The notes beneath the pieces are model-generated. The model saw only the letters and a list, made by a program, of their open reading frames with translations, was not told the origin of the DNA and made no database searches. Shown in pieces: positions 1-8,733 of a DNA stretch of 64,000 bases. The first letter of the stretch is position 1; every line of letters begins with the position of its first letter. The position numbers were made by a program, and so were the translations under genes. Source of the stretch: Fuerstiella sp. (GTDB taxonomy: Bacteria > Planctomycetota > Planctomycetia > Planctomycetales > Planctomycetaceae); assembly GCA_022843805.1 (NCBI GenBank), contig JALHMY010000007.1, positions 91,586 through 155,585 of the forward strand, written 5' to 3'.

Positions 1-59
1 ATGGTTTTAGATCATTCCCCGGTGATCTGCTGACCGTCAGCCGCCCTCTGTCATGTGTT

Positions 60-962
60 TTATCCGGTGGCGGGATCCGCGATTGCATATTGCAGGGCGA
101 TGTCCGGGCGTATCTTTTCGCTTCGCCATCGCATGCGAGAGAGTGGACGCAGCTTTTCGAATCCAAGTGCGGTCGCCCGCCATTCGGCTTCTGCACCAGT
201 CTGCGGTATATCCCAGAAAACCGGCCCGTCGACGTTCTGCAGCAGTGTGCGGATTATCCTGTCAGCCACTTCCGGGGATGATGCGACGACCGGCCCGAGG
301 CAGGCAGCGTTCCGGCCGGGTCTGACCATACCAAATCCTGTGTTCTTTCCGTCATCAATCACCAGCGTATCCAGTGAATCCTGCAGCAGGCGTTTCAGCC
401 ACAGACTGCGATCAGTGCCAAACGCCTTTCGATCCAGATCTCGGCAGGCAGCAGACAGAGAGGAAAAAGCATGATTCGCAGGTTGTCCGGCTGAACCCTG
501 AACGCGAGCTGATTGTTCTCGTGTTGCTTCCCCCGAACGATGCCAGCGAAAAAAAGTCCACTCATGCTCAAATTCCAGTCGACGATAGACTGGTTCTCCT
601 GCCGGAGTGGCATCCAGCATGATGCAGCGTATGCCTCGGCCGTTCAAATGCGCCAATGCGTGCTTCATCAGCTGACTGGCGATTCCACGACCTCGCAGAT
701 CGGGATGCACCAGCATCATCCCGATCCATGCCAGTTCTGTTCCATAGCAGGTGGTCGTTACTGTGCCTGATATCCGCGGTTCCTCACCGCCATCTGCTTC
801 GGCTGGAAAAGCAGCAAAGCACCCTTCCGGTTCATACTGCAGCAATCTCATCCAGTCTGCAGGTGTTTGATTCCAGCCGGCAGCTGCCCGCAGCTCGTCG
901 GCAACGGGCAGATCAGCGGGGCGCATACTTCGGATTATGACCTGAGCGGGCTTGCCTGTCAT
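60..962 (-). CDS. GNAT-family N-acetyltransferase, two-part
   Basis: Probable acetyl-CoA-dependent N-acyltransferase of 300 residues; the substrate is not evident. The N-terminal half is a GNAT fold: IRSMRPADLPVADELRAAAGW opens the domain, and VHPDLRGRGIASQLMKHAL holds the acetyl-CoA pyrophosphate loop (R-G-R-G-I-A). Residues about 165-290 look like a second, weaker GNAT-like half, as in two-domain GNAT proteins in which the C-terminal half completes the substrate site; this reading is an inference. It is a cytosolic protein with no signal or membrane segment. It stands alone on the minus strand, about 100 bp downstream of the LamG gene. Confidence 0.8.
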   Translation of the reverse strand: MTGKPAQVIIRSMRPADLPVADELRAAAGWNQTPADWMRLLQYEPEGCFAAFPAEADGGEEPRISGTVTTTCYGTELAWIGMMLVHPDLRGRGIASQLMKHALAHLNGRGIRCIMLDATPAGEPVYRRLEFEHEWTFFRWHRSGEATREQSARVQGSAGQPANHAFSSLSAACRDLDRKAFGTDRSLWLKRLLQDSLDTLVIDDGKNTGFGMVRPGRNAACLGPVVASSPEVADRIIRTLLQNVDGPVFWDIPQTGAEAEWRATALGFEKLRPLSRMRWRSEKIRPDIALQYAIADPATG

Positions 963-1060
963 CGGACGGCACCTTCATCGAATTTGCATGAAGACCAATT
1001 TCGCCGAAGATCGTTTTTGACAACTTCGCTTGTGCGGTCAGGCACGGCAGGGTTCATGAA

Positions 1061-1930
1061 CTACTCAAAGAGTCCGGAAATGCCGGCTGGCAGAGTTCGG
1101 ACGGCTTCGACTTCATTCTCGCTCAGAGCACGACTGAAGATCGCCAGATCATCAAAATCACCCACATAACTAAGACCCAGCATTATGGCTGTCTTTTCTT
1201 CATCCCATTCAAACTTCAGCGGACGTTTCAGGGATCCCTGATGGATCCCGTGCAGGTACAGGGAGACGTGTGCGTCGCTGCCGTCCGTTGCATTCACGTT
1301 CTGGTAGGTGAACGCCACATGAGTCCAGAGTCGTCCGTTAAACGCTGGTTTGGTGACTGGTATCATGGGGCGATTCGCGACCGGAAACTGTTCCCAGGGA
1401 ATATTGTCCGGATTCCACACAGACATTTTCGAAAACATTCCCAGACGAAATGCTCTCGGCGGGTCTTTATCAAAGTCAACCCACATACCGGAGTCGTTCC
1501 ATGCCTTGTCGGTAATCTGGATTGGATCGCAGTAACCGGGCTTGAGTCCTTTTTCAGGATCGGCTCGCAGCCAGAATGACACCGTTCCCGACCAGTTGTT
1601 TTTACTGAAGCCGGCGTTTTGTCCCCTGAAGAAAACGACTTGCTGCGACACATCAGCAAAGCGAACTGCCTGGCCGTATCGGCCATCGGGAATCAGGCTG
1701 ACGTCTTTGCGGAGATTACCTGGCTGGATGTTCTTTCTTTCGGTCCCGTCGCCGGTGTAAAGCCTGCCGTCAGCTGCTTTGACTGCATCCATGCTGCCAT
1801 CAAACGGCACATGAAAAATGACGGATTCCGCCAGCGTTTTCGGTTCGGCAGCCTTCATGGCATTGTTTGGCGGACTGATCACTGCACACAGGGCGATCAG
1901 CAGAAAGTCGCGTCTTACGGAACCTGACAT
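1061..1930 (-). CDS. secreted LamG/concanavalin-like domain protein
   Basis: A 289-residue exported protein with one LamG (concanavalin A-like lectin/glucanase) domain. The ATG at 1930 is chosen because a GGAGG lies 8 bases before it and the product then begins with a signal peptide (MSGSVRRDFLLIALCAVI). The frame stays open upstream to 2209, but that part has no recognisable protein features. The domain begins VIFHVPFDGSMDA and ends with the hallmark GLSYVGDFDDLAIFSRALSENEV. Such domains in planctomycetes bind carbohydrate or act in surface adhesion; no catalytic residues are visible and the ligand is unknown. Confidence 0.8.
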   Translation of the reverse strand: MSGSVRRDFLLIALCAVISPPNNAMKAAEPKTLAESVIFHVPFDGSMDAVKAADGRLYTGDGTERKNIQPGNLRKDVSLIPDGRYGQAVRFADVSQQVVFFRGQNAGFSKNNWSGTVSFWLRADPEKGLKPGYCDPIQITDKAWNDSGMWVDFDKDPPRAFRLGMFSKMSVWNPDNIPWEQFPVANRPMIPVTKPAFNGRLWTHVAFTYQNVNATDGSDAHVSLYLHGIHQGSLKRPLKFEWDEEKTAIMLGLSYVGDFDDLAIFSRALSENEVEAVRTLPAGISGLFE

Positions 1931-2288
1931 AAAATACCTCCGGGCGACGCGATGTACGCCGCCAATGCGTCTGGAATTTAAGGATACATCTGGCAGTCCC
2001 GCCGACGGTGAGCACTGCAGGTCTGAGGGCTTCTCAGACTTTTTCGATGACCGATAACCTTTTTCGATGACCGATAACCAAGAGGGTATAAATCGCGAAT
2101 GGAAACGTCCAGTGGCCGTGGCCAATCTGATTATTCTGTTCGCAACGCCAAAACGTAGTATTTTCCCGAACCACTGCTGCCGATTGGGAAAATCTGTCCT
2201 GGTTTGCACCGGGCCATACCGAAGAGCTGTAATAATACAGGGACAATGTTGAGGCAGTCAGTGACAGAAATGTCAAAGTGAGAATCGT
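1931..2288. other. intergenic region, divergent promoters, 20-bp tandem duplication
   Basis: This stretch lies between the divergent LamG and acyltransferase genes, so it should carry promoters for both. The only clear structure is an exact two-copy direct repeat at 2040-2079. I could not assign -35/-10 boxes with confidence. Confidence 0.5.
2040..2079. repeat. 20-bp exact tandem duplication
   Basis: Two adjacent identical copies of TTTTTCGATGACCGATAACC at 2040-2059 and 2060-2079, upstream of the LamG start codon. This could be replication slippage or a doubled operator. There is no further copy nearby. Confidence 0.85.
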
Positions 2289-3596
2289 GTGACGGCATCG
2301 GCCAGCTCATCCCGTTGCAGCGAGGCGGCCAGTCGGGGCTCGATTCTGAATGTTACCGCACGGTTCGAGGGGCTTGATGCTCTGCGCGCTGCGGCAATGC
2401 TGCTGGGCATCATGGTCCATGCGGCGGTTCCGTACATGCCGACGAGAATGCCCAGTCTTTTGTGGCCCGTACATGATGCCCATCCCGTCGCCTTTTGCGA
2501 CGCAGTGTTTTGGGCGATTCACGTCTTTCGACTGCCGGTTTACTTTGTTTTGTCAGGTTACTTTGCAGAGCGTCTGTTTCAGCAGCGTGGTGCTCGGGAA
2601 TTTCTGAAACATCGTCTGCAGCGCCTCGTCAAGCCGTTTGTCGTTAGTCTCTGTACCCTGAATATGCTGACGTTTCTGATTTTTGCATGGGGCTGGTACC
2701 TGACAGGTCGCTGCACCATTGAGCAGATCTTTAATCCGTTCGTTTTCTTTACACCGGACATCCAAAGTAATTTCTTTGGCCCGGCACACCTTTGGTTTCT
2801 GGCCGATCTGATCTTAATGTCTCTGGTTTTCTGGGCGATTCGTCGCGAATCAGGAGTCACCGTTGTTTCGGATGGAATCCCGCAGGCGCAAGCTCCGGGT
2901 ATCCTGATGCCCGTACTTTTTGCCCTTCCGACGGCCATGATCCTTTGGGGCAGTGTGGGTGTGGTAGTTGCATTTAACAACTCCTTTATTCCAGATCCTC
3001 CGCGACTGCTGTATTTCGGAATCTATTTTGTGTGTGGAGTCATGTTCTGCCGTCACTCAGAATGGTTTCTGGCGGCCACACGTTTTTCCGGGATTCATGT
3101 CGCGGCGTCACTTCCACTGACCATGCTCAGTGTGGCTGCCATTCATCGCGAACTTGACAGCCCCTGCACCGGCAATCAGCTGCTGACGGGTTTGAGCGTA
3201 AGTCTGGCCGCCTGGTTTTCGATTTTTGGCTGGTTTGGCGTTTTCGTGCATTACTGGCGAAGGTCAACCACGCTGTTGCGCTATCTCTCAGATTCATCCT
3301 ATTGGATTTACCTGTGTCATCTGCCGCTGGTTGCACTGGCTCAGATTCTGCTTCATTCTGTGCCGCTGTCGGCAATGTTCAAATTCTCCGCCGTCACCGG
3401 GTTTGCACTGTTTGGCGGACTGCTCACCTACGCAATGTTCGTGAGACATACCGTCATTGGCCAGACACTGCATGGTCCGCGCGCAGTCGCCAAAAGGGGC
3501 CATGCAGCTGACCGCGCTGCAAGTCGACCGTCCAGTCCGGTTTTTGGTCGATATCCGGCAGCTGAAACGCCCGTCAGTCAGAGCGCGGTTCACTAA
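2289..3596 (+). CDS. acyltransferase family 3 integral membrane protein
   Basis: Membrane O-acyltransferase of 435 residues in the Acyltransferase_3 family (OpgC/OafA type), which transfers acetyl or succinyl groups to glycans or other cell-surface molecules. The N-terminal FEGLDALRAAAMLLGIMVHA is the family hallmark containing the conserved His, and VFRLPVYFVLSGYF forms the next segment; about ten hydrophobic helices follow, ending near residue 385, with a charged cytoplasmic tail. The start is a GTG with only a weak upstream purine stretch; the next in-frame Met falls inside the first helix, so GTG is preferred. The acceptor is unknown. It is a single gene between divergent neighbours. Confidence 0.82.
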   Translation: MTASASSSRCSEAASRGSILNVTARFEGLDALRAAAMLLGIMVHAAVPYMPTRMPSLLWPVHDAHPVAFCDAVFWAIHVFRLPVYFVLSGYFAERLFQQRGAREFLKHRLQRLVKPFVVSLCTLNMLTFLIFAWGWYLTGRCTIEQIFNPFVFFTPDIQSNFFGPAHLWFLADLILMSLVFWAIRRESGVTVVSDGIPQAQAPGILMPVLFALPTAMILWGSVGVVVAFNNSFIPDPPRLLYFGIYFVCGVMFCRHSEWFLAATRFSGIHVAASLPLTMLSVAAIHRELDSPCTGNQLLTGLSVSLAAWFSIFGWFGVFVHYWRRSTTLLRYLSDSSYWIYLCHLPLVALAQILLHSVPLSAMFKFSAVTGFALFGGLLTYAMFVRHTVIGQTLHGPRAVAKRGHAADRAASRPSSPVFGRYPAAETPVSQSAVH

Positions 3597-3653
3597 ACTG
3601 GCTATGTGGTCGGCAGAGAAGATTGCTGGAAATTTGAAATAATGCGGAACGGG

Positions 3654-4460
3654 TCAGGATGCTGAATTCATCCACTCCTCAGGAGGATCCGGCTGCTGCC
3701 AGCTGCTCATCCCGCCATCAACGTACAACATTTGTCCGTGGATATGCTCGGCGGCATCGCTGAGCAGGAAGACGGCGGCGCCTCCGCAGACTTCCGGACC
3801 CGGTACCTGTCCGTTCGGGGTGTGCAGTTCCATCCACCGTCGAAATCGGTCGTTCTTCAGTGCAGGCTCCGTGAGTCTTGTCAGCAGCAGTCCAGGCGCC
3901 ATCCCATTTACCCGAATTCCCATCGGTGCCAGTGACACGCAAAGCGAACGAATCATTGCATCAACGGCCCCTTTCGAAGTGTCGTACGCCACATGAGTCT
4001 GTTCGGATAGTTTTCCATTGATTGAACCGACGAGCAGAATTCGTCCGGAAATCCCTTTTTCGACCCAGCGACGAGCAAAGTATTGAATTAATACATACTG
4101 CGAATACACGTTCAGTTTCATTGTCCGGTCGAATGTCGTGAAATCCATTTTCAGGAACGGATCGTCAATAAACGTTCCTGCGTTGCAGACCAGAGTATCG
4201 ATGTCGGCATTCAGCTGCACGGCCTGTTCAGCAAGTCTCAGAGGAGCTTCCGGCATGGGTTCAGCAAGATCACCGGCAACAACCACGGCAGGACCGCTGT
4301 TTGAACGGCATCTTTCTGCTGCCTGAGCAGCCGCTTCGTGATGTCTTGTGCCATGCAGGATTACGGAGGCCCCGGCATCACGAAGTGCGATTGCAATCTC
4401 CAGCCCAATTCCCTGAGTACTTCCTGTAATAAATGCATGACGGCCGCTCAGCATTCCCAT
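3654..4460 (-). CDS. SDR-family NAD(P)-dependent oxidoreductase
   Basis: Classical short-chain dehydrogenase/reductase of 268 residues. Visible motifs: cofactor loop T-G-S-T-Q-G-I-G at residues 12-19, NAG at 93-95, catalytic Ser146 (GSINGK), and Tyr159-x-x-x-Lys163 (YDTSK). The C-terminal GGAAVFLLSDAAEHIHGQMLYVDGGM is typical of 3-oxoacyl-ACP-reductase/sugar dehydrogenase-like members. A GGGAGA lies 6 bases before the ATG. It is divergent from the MFS-dehydrogenase-reductase run at 4674-8054, so a role in the same catabolic route is plausible but inferred. The substrate cannot be deduced. Confidence 0.88.
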   Translation of the reverse strand: MGMLSGRHAFITGSTQGIGLEIAIALRDAGASVILHGTRHHEAAAQAAERCRSNSGPAVVVAGDLAEPMPEAPLRLAEQAVQLNADIDTLVCNAGTFIDDPFLKMDFTTFDRTMKLNVYSQYVLIQYFARRWVEKGISGRILLVGSINGKLSEQTHVAYDTSKGAVDAMIRSLCVSLAPMGIRVNGMAPGLLLTRLTEPALKNDRFRRWMELHTPNGQVPGPEVCGGAAVFLLSDAAEHIHGQMLYVDGGMSSWQQPDPPEEWMNSAS

Positions 4461-4673
4461 TTACGTTCTCCCGACGACATGATGACGTTAATCTTAGAGC
4501 CCTGTTTTCACGAACAGCGAAATGTCGCCGTCGGCAATTGTTTTGGGTGACGAACTTTCCGTCCTGAACATTTCGTGCACCACGGCGCTCAGTATAAACT
4601 AATGGCTGACGGAATTTCGAACCGATCCCCGATTCAAAGCCATTCCGGAATCTTTTGCAGTACGGGAGCACGA

Positions 4674-6149
4674 ATGCAAAGCGAACCTTCAGGAAAAATC
4701 GCACAGCGGCGAATGGTAATGGCCGCTTTTTTGTCCTGGATGTTTGCAGGTCTGGAAAATTCGCTGTTCATCCTGATTCATCGCCAGATGATGCTGGAAC
4801 TGCTGGGCTCCGACACGCCTGAAAAAATTGTTACTCAGTGGTTTGCGTGGAATCAGGCCGGTTTTATGCTGGGAGCAGCGGCTGGTGGCTGGTTGTTTGG
4901 GTGGCTCGGTGATCGCTTTGGGCGTACCAGAGCAATGGGCTGGAGTGTTCTCTGTTATTCACTGTTCACCTTAGCTGCCTGGTTTGTAACGGAAGCTCAT
5001 GTTATGTGGGCCATTCGTTTTCTGGCCTGTCTTGGATTTGGTGGATCCTGGCCAAATGCTGTCGCCCTGGTGTCGGAAGCCTGCCCGTCCGCATCACGTC
5101 CGATGATGGCCGGGCTGATGGGTTCGGCGGCGAATTTTGGATTCGTGTTGCTGGGGATCATTGGTTATTGCCTCCCCATCACGAGTTCCGACTGGCGCTG
5201 GGTTCTGCTGGTGGGTGCGTCGCCTGCAATCATTGGGATCTGGATTCTGATGGCCGTCCCTGAATCCGCCCGGTGGCTGAAAGCCCGCGAGGATGCTCGG
5301 CGTGTTGCAGCAGAAGCAGCTTCCGATCAGACGACCGGTCATCTTCGTCCGAATTCGCCAGGGCAGGGCGGTTCCATCGCTGAAGTTTTCCGCCCGCCAC
5401 TGCTCTATCGTACTCTGCTGGGGATCAGTCTCGGTTCCATCCCGGTCATTGGCACAGCGGCCAACGCAAACTGGGTTGTGCCATGGACTGACCAGGTGGA
5501 AGCTCAGAAAATTTCGGCTGGCGTAGCCTCGACGTCATCTGAATCCATGCCGGAACAATCGCCTGCGGAAGCACCGGCAACTCGAGTGTCAGCGATTCCT
5601 CAGTCTGCTGCCGGGGTGGCTCGGACTGACGATTCGGCTGTCACTGGAAGTGCACCGAAGCGATCAAAAGGTGATCCGCGACAGAAGGCGAAAACGCAGA
5701 TCATTCGCTCGAGCGGTGCGATCTTTGGAAGTCTGCTGGGAGGCGTCCTTGCCAGTTTTGCGGGACGACGGCTTTCGTACTTCCTGATCAGTCTGTGCAC
5801 ATTTGGAGTAAGCAGTCTGCTGTTTACACAGCTGAGCCCGGGGCATCCCTGGTTCGGAGTTTTTACGTTTTTGCTCGGCTTCTTTGGTGTTACGTATTTT
5901 GGATGGCTTCCTCTGTTCCTTCCGGAGTTGTTTCCAACACGAGTTCGGTCGACCGGCAGTGGAATATGCTTCAACTCTGGTCGCATCATTGCAGCAATGG
6001 TTGTCATTTTTGTGGGATTGCGAATGGACAGTTTTCAGGGTGATTATGCCGTCGTAGGATTCTGGAGCGGAATGATCTATGTCCTGGGAATGATCATCAT
6101 CTGGCTGGCCCCGAAGAAGCCCGCGGACGTGCTGGAGGATCCAATATGA
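4674..6149 (+). CDS. MFS transporter, sugar/sialate-transporter-like
   Basis: Inner-membrane major facilitator transporter of 491 residues, likely a proton symporter for a small organic acid or sugar. The ATG at 4674 is chosen because GGGAG lies 5 bases upstream and the N-terminus then leads directly into the first helix; the frame is open upstream to 4575 without recognisable sequence. The loop between helices 2 and 3 has the MFS signature GWLGDRFGRTRAMG, and ESARWLKAR lies after helix 6. An insertion rich in Ser, Ala and Pro (about 70 residues, from near position 280) sits in the second half before RSSGAIFGSLLGG. The last codons overlap the next gene (ATGA), indicating translational coupling with the dehydrogenase. 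Confidence 0.87.
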   Translation: MQSEPSGKIAQRRMVMAAFLSWMFAGLENSLFILIHRQMMLELLGSDTPEKIVTQWFAWNQAGFMLGAAAGGWLFGWLGDRFGRTRAMGWSVLCYSLFTLAAWFVTEAHVMWAIRFLACLGFGGSWPNAVALVSEACPSASRPMMAGLMGSAANFGFVLLGIIGYCLPITSSDWRWVLLVGASPAIIGIWILMAVPESARWLKAREDARRVAAEAASDQTTGHLRPNSPGQGGSIAEVFRPPLLYRTLLGISLGSIPVIGTAANANWVVPWTDQVEAQKISAGVASTSSESMPEQSPAEAPATRVSAIPQSAAGVARTDDSAVTGSAPKRSKGDPRQKAKTQIIRSSGAIFGSLLGGVLASFAGRRLSYFLISLCTFGVSSLLFTQLSPGHPWFGVFTFLLGFFGVTYFGWLPLFLPELFPTRVRSTGSGICFNSGRIIAAMVVIFVGLRMDSFQGDYAVVGFWSGMIYVLGMIIIWLAPKKPADVLEDPI

Positions 6150-6997
6150 GCCACGCGGGTCTTGTGGGGCTGGGACTGCTGGGCAGTGCCATGGCCGAAA
6201 GGCTGCTTCAGGCGGGTCACACGCTGACGGGATATGACATCAGTGAATCAGCCCGGCAGTCCTTCGAACGAAACGGCGGCAATACGGCTGACTCAGTGCG
6301 GCGTGTCTTCGAAGAGTGCAGTGTCGTTGTTATCAGTCTTCCGGACAGTCAGATTGTTCGATCTGTCATGACAGAAGCGATGCCTGCCCTCAGTGGTCAG
6401 CTGGTGATCGATACAACAACAGGGGATCCGCAGGATTCGGCGGATCTTGGTCGCATGCTTGCCGAACATGGTTCGCGGTATGTGGACGCGACCGTTCTTG
6501 GATCCAGCGAGCAGACACGCCAGGGACAGGTGGTTGTCATGGCGGGTGGCACCGATGAAGCATGGCAGCAGGCACTGCCATGGCTCACTTGTTTCTCTTT
6601 CCGGCAGTTTCATACCGGGGGCTGCGGAAGCGGGGCAACTGCAAAGCTCATCGTGAATCTTGTCCTTGGACTGAATCGCGCTGTACTGGCTGAAGGGCTG
6701 AACCTTGCAGAACAGTGCGGCGTTAATCTCCCCATGATCCTGGAAATTCTGAAATCCGGGGCTGCCTATTCAAAAGTGATGGACATCAAGGGAGAAAAAA
6801 TGATTTCCGCCGAATTCTCACCACAGGCACGTCTGAATCAGCATTGGAAGGATGTGCGTCTGATTCTGGATCTGGGCGCTCAGCATGCTGCTCGCCTGCC
6901 ATTGAGTGAAGTGCACGAAGGTCTGTTGCGGCGAGCATCTGAACTTGGATTCGGGGACATGGATAATAGTGCCATCATTCGTGCTTTTCAGTCCTGA
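6146..6997 (+). CDS. NAD(P)-binding 3-hydroxyisobutyrate dehydrogenase-family enzyme
   Basis: Beta-hydroxyacid dehydrogenase of 283 residues. The N-terminal Rossmann motif VGLGLLGSAMAERLLQAGH is followed by Asp31, which suggests NAD preference; ATVLGSSEQTRQGQVVVMAGG matches the substrate-binding region. GSGATAKLIVNL carries the family catalytic Lys (Lys167), and the C-terminal all-helical domain is complete. Members oxidise 3-hydroxyisobutyrate, tartronate semialdehyde, or related sugar-acid products. It begins within the stop of the MFS gene (ATGA), so it probably processes the transported compound. The specific substrate is unknown. Confidence 0.88.
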   Translation: MSHAGLVGLGLLGSAMAERLLQAGHTLTGYDISESARQSFERNGGNTADSVRRVFEECSVVVISLPDSQIVRSVMTEAMPALSGQLVIDTTTGDPQDSADLGRMLAEHGSRYVDATVLGSSEQTRQGQVVVMAGGTDEAWQQALPWLTCFSFRQFHTGGCGSGATAKLIVNLVLGLNRAVLAEGLNLAEQCGVNLPMILEILKSGAAYSKVMDIKGEKMISAEFSPQARLNQHWKDVRLILDLGAQHAARLPLSEVHEGLLRRASELGFGDMDNSAIIRAFQS

Positions 6998-7073
6998 TGC
7001 TGATCGATCAGTTTGATTCAGCCTCTGGTTTGATTCGTCTGCTCATCGCGTCTCGCAGGAAAGTCTCTGCCGC

Positions 7074-8054
7074 ATGCAAAAAGTATCGCAGGTTGTTCTG
7101 GGGCGAACGGGAATTACTGTATCACGTCTGGCTTTCGGGGCCGGACCGGTTTCCGGACTGATGACTGGCGATGATCAGGAACTTCAGGATCAGGCCGTCG
7201 CCCGAGCTCTTGCCTGTGGAATCAACTGGTTCGATACGGCACCCGGTTACGGTGCCGGACGCTCAGAGCTCAGTTTGGGTCGCGCACTGAAGAAAGCGTC
7301 CGCTGAACAGGCACCTGCGACCTTTCACATTGCGACCAAGGTTCGGCTGCAGCCGGACAGCACCACCGATATTCGAACGCAGATACTGACCGGTGTGGAG
7401 CAGAGTCTTGAACGCCTGCAGGTCTCCTCCGTCAGTCTGCTGCAGCTGCACAATGGAATGACCAGGGCAGGAAACGATGAACCGTTCTCAGTGAGCGTTG
7501 AGGACATTCTAAAGAAGGATGGAGTGGTTGCCGTGTTTCATGAGCTGAAGACTCAGGGGCTGGTGCGAGCAACCGGCCTGACCGGAACAGGAGATGCGGA
7601 GTCAATGCGGCGAGTCATCCTTTCGGGCGAATTCGACACCATCCAGCTTCCGTACAATGTTCTGAATCCCAGTGCCGGTCAGGAAATGCCCTTAGATTTT
7701 ACCGAGCGCAATTATGGAAACATTCTTGCGGACGCGGGTCGGATGAATATGGGTGCGTTCGCCATTCGAGTCTTTGCGGCAGGTGCCGTTATGGGAGATC
7801 CACCGAGTGCACATACTCTGAAGACCCCCTTTTTTCCACTGGATCTGTATGAGAGAGATTCGAAGCAGGCGGCCGAGCTGATGCAGATTCAGCCGAATGA
7901 GAATCCACGTAAACGAGCTCTGAGATTTGCTTTGTCGCACCCATGCATTCATTCCGCGATTATCGGATTTGGTCGGGCATCTCATGTTGATGACACCGCT
8001 CGGATGGTCACTGAAACCGTGGACGAAGCAGACGACGAACAAACAGGAACCTGA
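7074..8054 (+). CDS. aldo/keto reductase
   Basis: A 326-residue aldo/keto reductase with a TIM barrel and NADPH-dependent reduction or oxidation of aldehydes and sugars. The catalytic tetrad can be placed: Asp54 and Tyr59 (NWFDTAPGYGAG), Lys89 (ATKVRL) and His126 (LLQLHNG). VVLGRTGITVSRLAFGAG is the usual start, and the C-terminal HPCIHSAIIGFGRASHVDD matches the cofactor-binding end of the barrel. AGGAAAG lies about 11 bases before the ATG. It is 76 bp downstream of the dehydrogenase and on the same strand, so it is probably co-transcribed with the transporter. Similar proteins include L-fucose/galactose dehydrogenase-like enzymes; the exact activity is not readable. Confidence 0.88.
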   Translation: MQKVSQVVLGRTGITVSRLAFGAGPVSGLMTGDDQELQDQAVARALACGINWFDTAPGYGAGRSELSLGRALKKASAEQAPATFHIATKVRLQPDSTTDIRTQILTGVEQSLERLQVSSVSLLQLHNGMTRAGNDEPFSVSVEDILKKDGVVAVFHELKTQGLVRATGLTGTGDAESMRRVILSGEFDTIQLPYNVLNPSAGQEMPLDFTERNYGNILADAGRMNMGAFAIRVFAAGAVMGDPPSAHTLKTPFFPLDLYERDSKQAAELMQIQPNENPRKRALRFALSHPCIHSAIIGFGRASHVDDTARMVTETVDEADDEQTGT

Positions 8055-8733
8055 GTGTCAGCAGGAAACGCATTAGATAACGGACACCAGGTTCGTGGCC
8101 ACAGGAAGATGCTATCATGCACTCACGATCGCGTCCCGGGTTCATCACGCAATCAGTTGCCCGCGAGCTTGTTATCCCGGGCTTCGGAAGGGAGTAGTGG
8201 GCAGAAAAATTTTTGGGCAGAAAAATGAATCGCTGTTAAATGGCAGGTGTGGGGCGAGTTCATCTGCCGACGCCCTGAGGAGACTCTGACAGAGACTCCG
8301 TGAATTCTGTCCAAATTTTTTTGCCCAAAAATTTTTCTGCCAAAAAGGGTGCTGCTCGATTTGCCAGCGTCAAGCTCAGCAGAGGCTCTCTGACCGTTTC
8401 CCACTGACGGAATCACAAATTCAGCGATTTCCGCCATTCCTTTTCCCGAATGACCGACAGCTCAGCAAAAGTCACGAAAAATTTCTGCCCCGTTTTTGAC
8501 CTCAATTTGGCTGGCTGAGAAATAACGACGGTCCCCGGGCAGGCGAGTGACTGGCAAGATCACCAAACATACCAGCGGTAAGCCGCTGTTTTGTTGGCTC
8601 ACAGCAAAAATAACGTCTTGCTCTGCAGAAACACATTGGAGTAACTTGAAAGCACGAAACTGAAAGCCAGCTTTTTTATTCGTATCCGGACTTTCCAACC
8701 GTAAATCCTGAGTCTGATGGTGATCCAGACACT
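8055..8733. other. 680-bp intergenic region carrying a palindromic repeat
   Basis: No convincing gene. Short open frames on both strands lack any recognisable protein feature, and two of them run through the inverted repeat at 8199-8341. The right part (8342-8733) must hold the promoter of the large subtilase gene, but no clear box was identified. Confidence 0.6.
8199..8341. repeat. MITE-like element with 27-bp AT-rich inverted ends
   Basis: The left arm at 8199-8226 is itself a direct repeat of GGGCAGAAAAAT joined by TTTT; the right arm at 8311-8341 is its reverse complement with one or two mismatches. The arms flank about 85 bp without coding signs. The pairing could form a long hairpin in RNA or DNA. 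The shape fits a small non-autonomous repeat; no transposase is present. Whether other copies exist in this genome cannot be seen here. Confidence 0.7.

Noticed and set aside
8153..8437. 94-codon open frame on the minus strand through the palindromic repeat
   Set aside because: It reads straight through both arms of the inverted repeat and has no protein-like features.
8462..8698. 78-codon minus-strand frame before the subtilase
   Set aside because: No ribosome site or recognisable composition; it lies in the likely promoter region of the subtilase.
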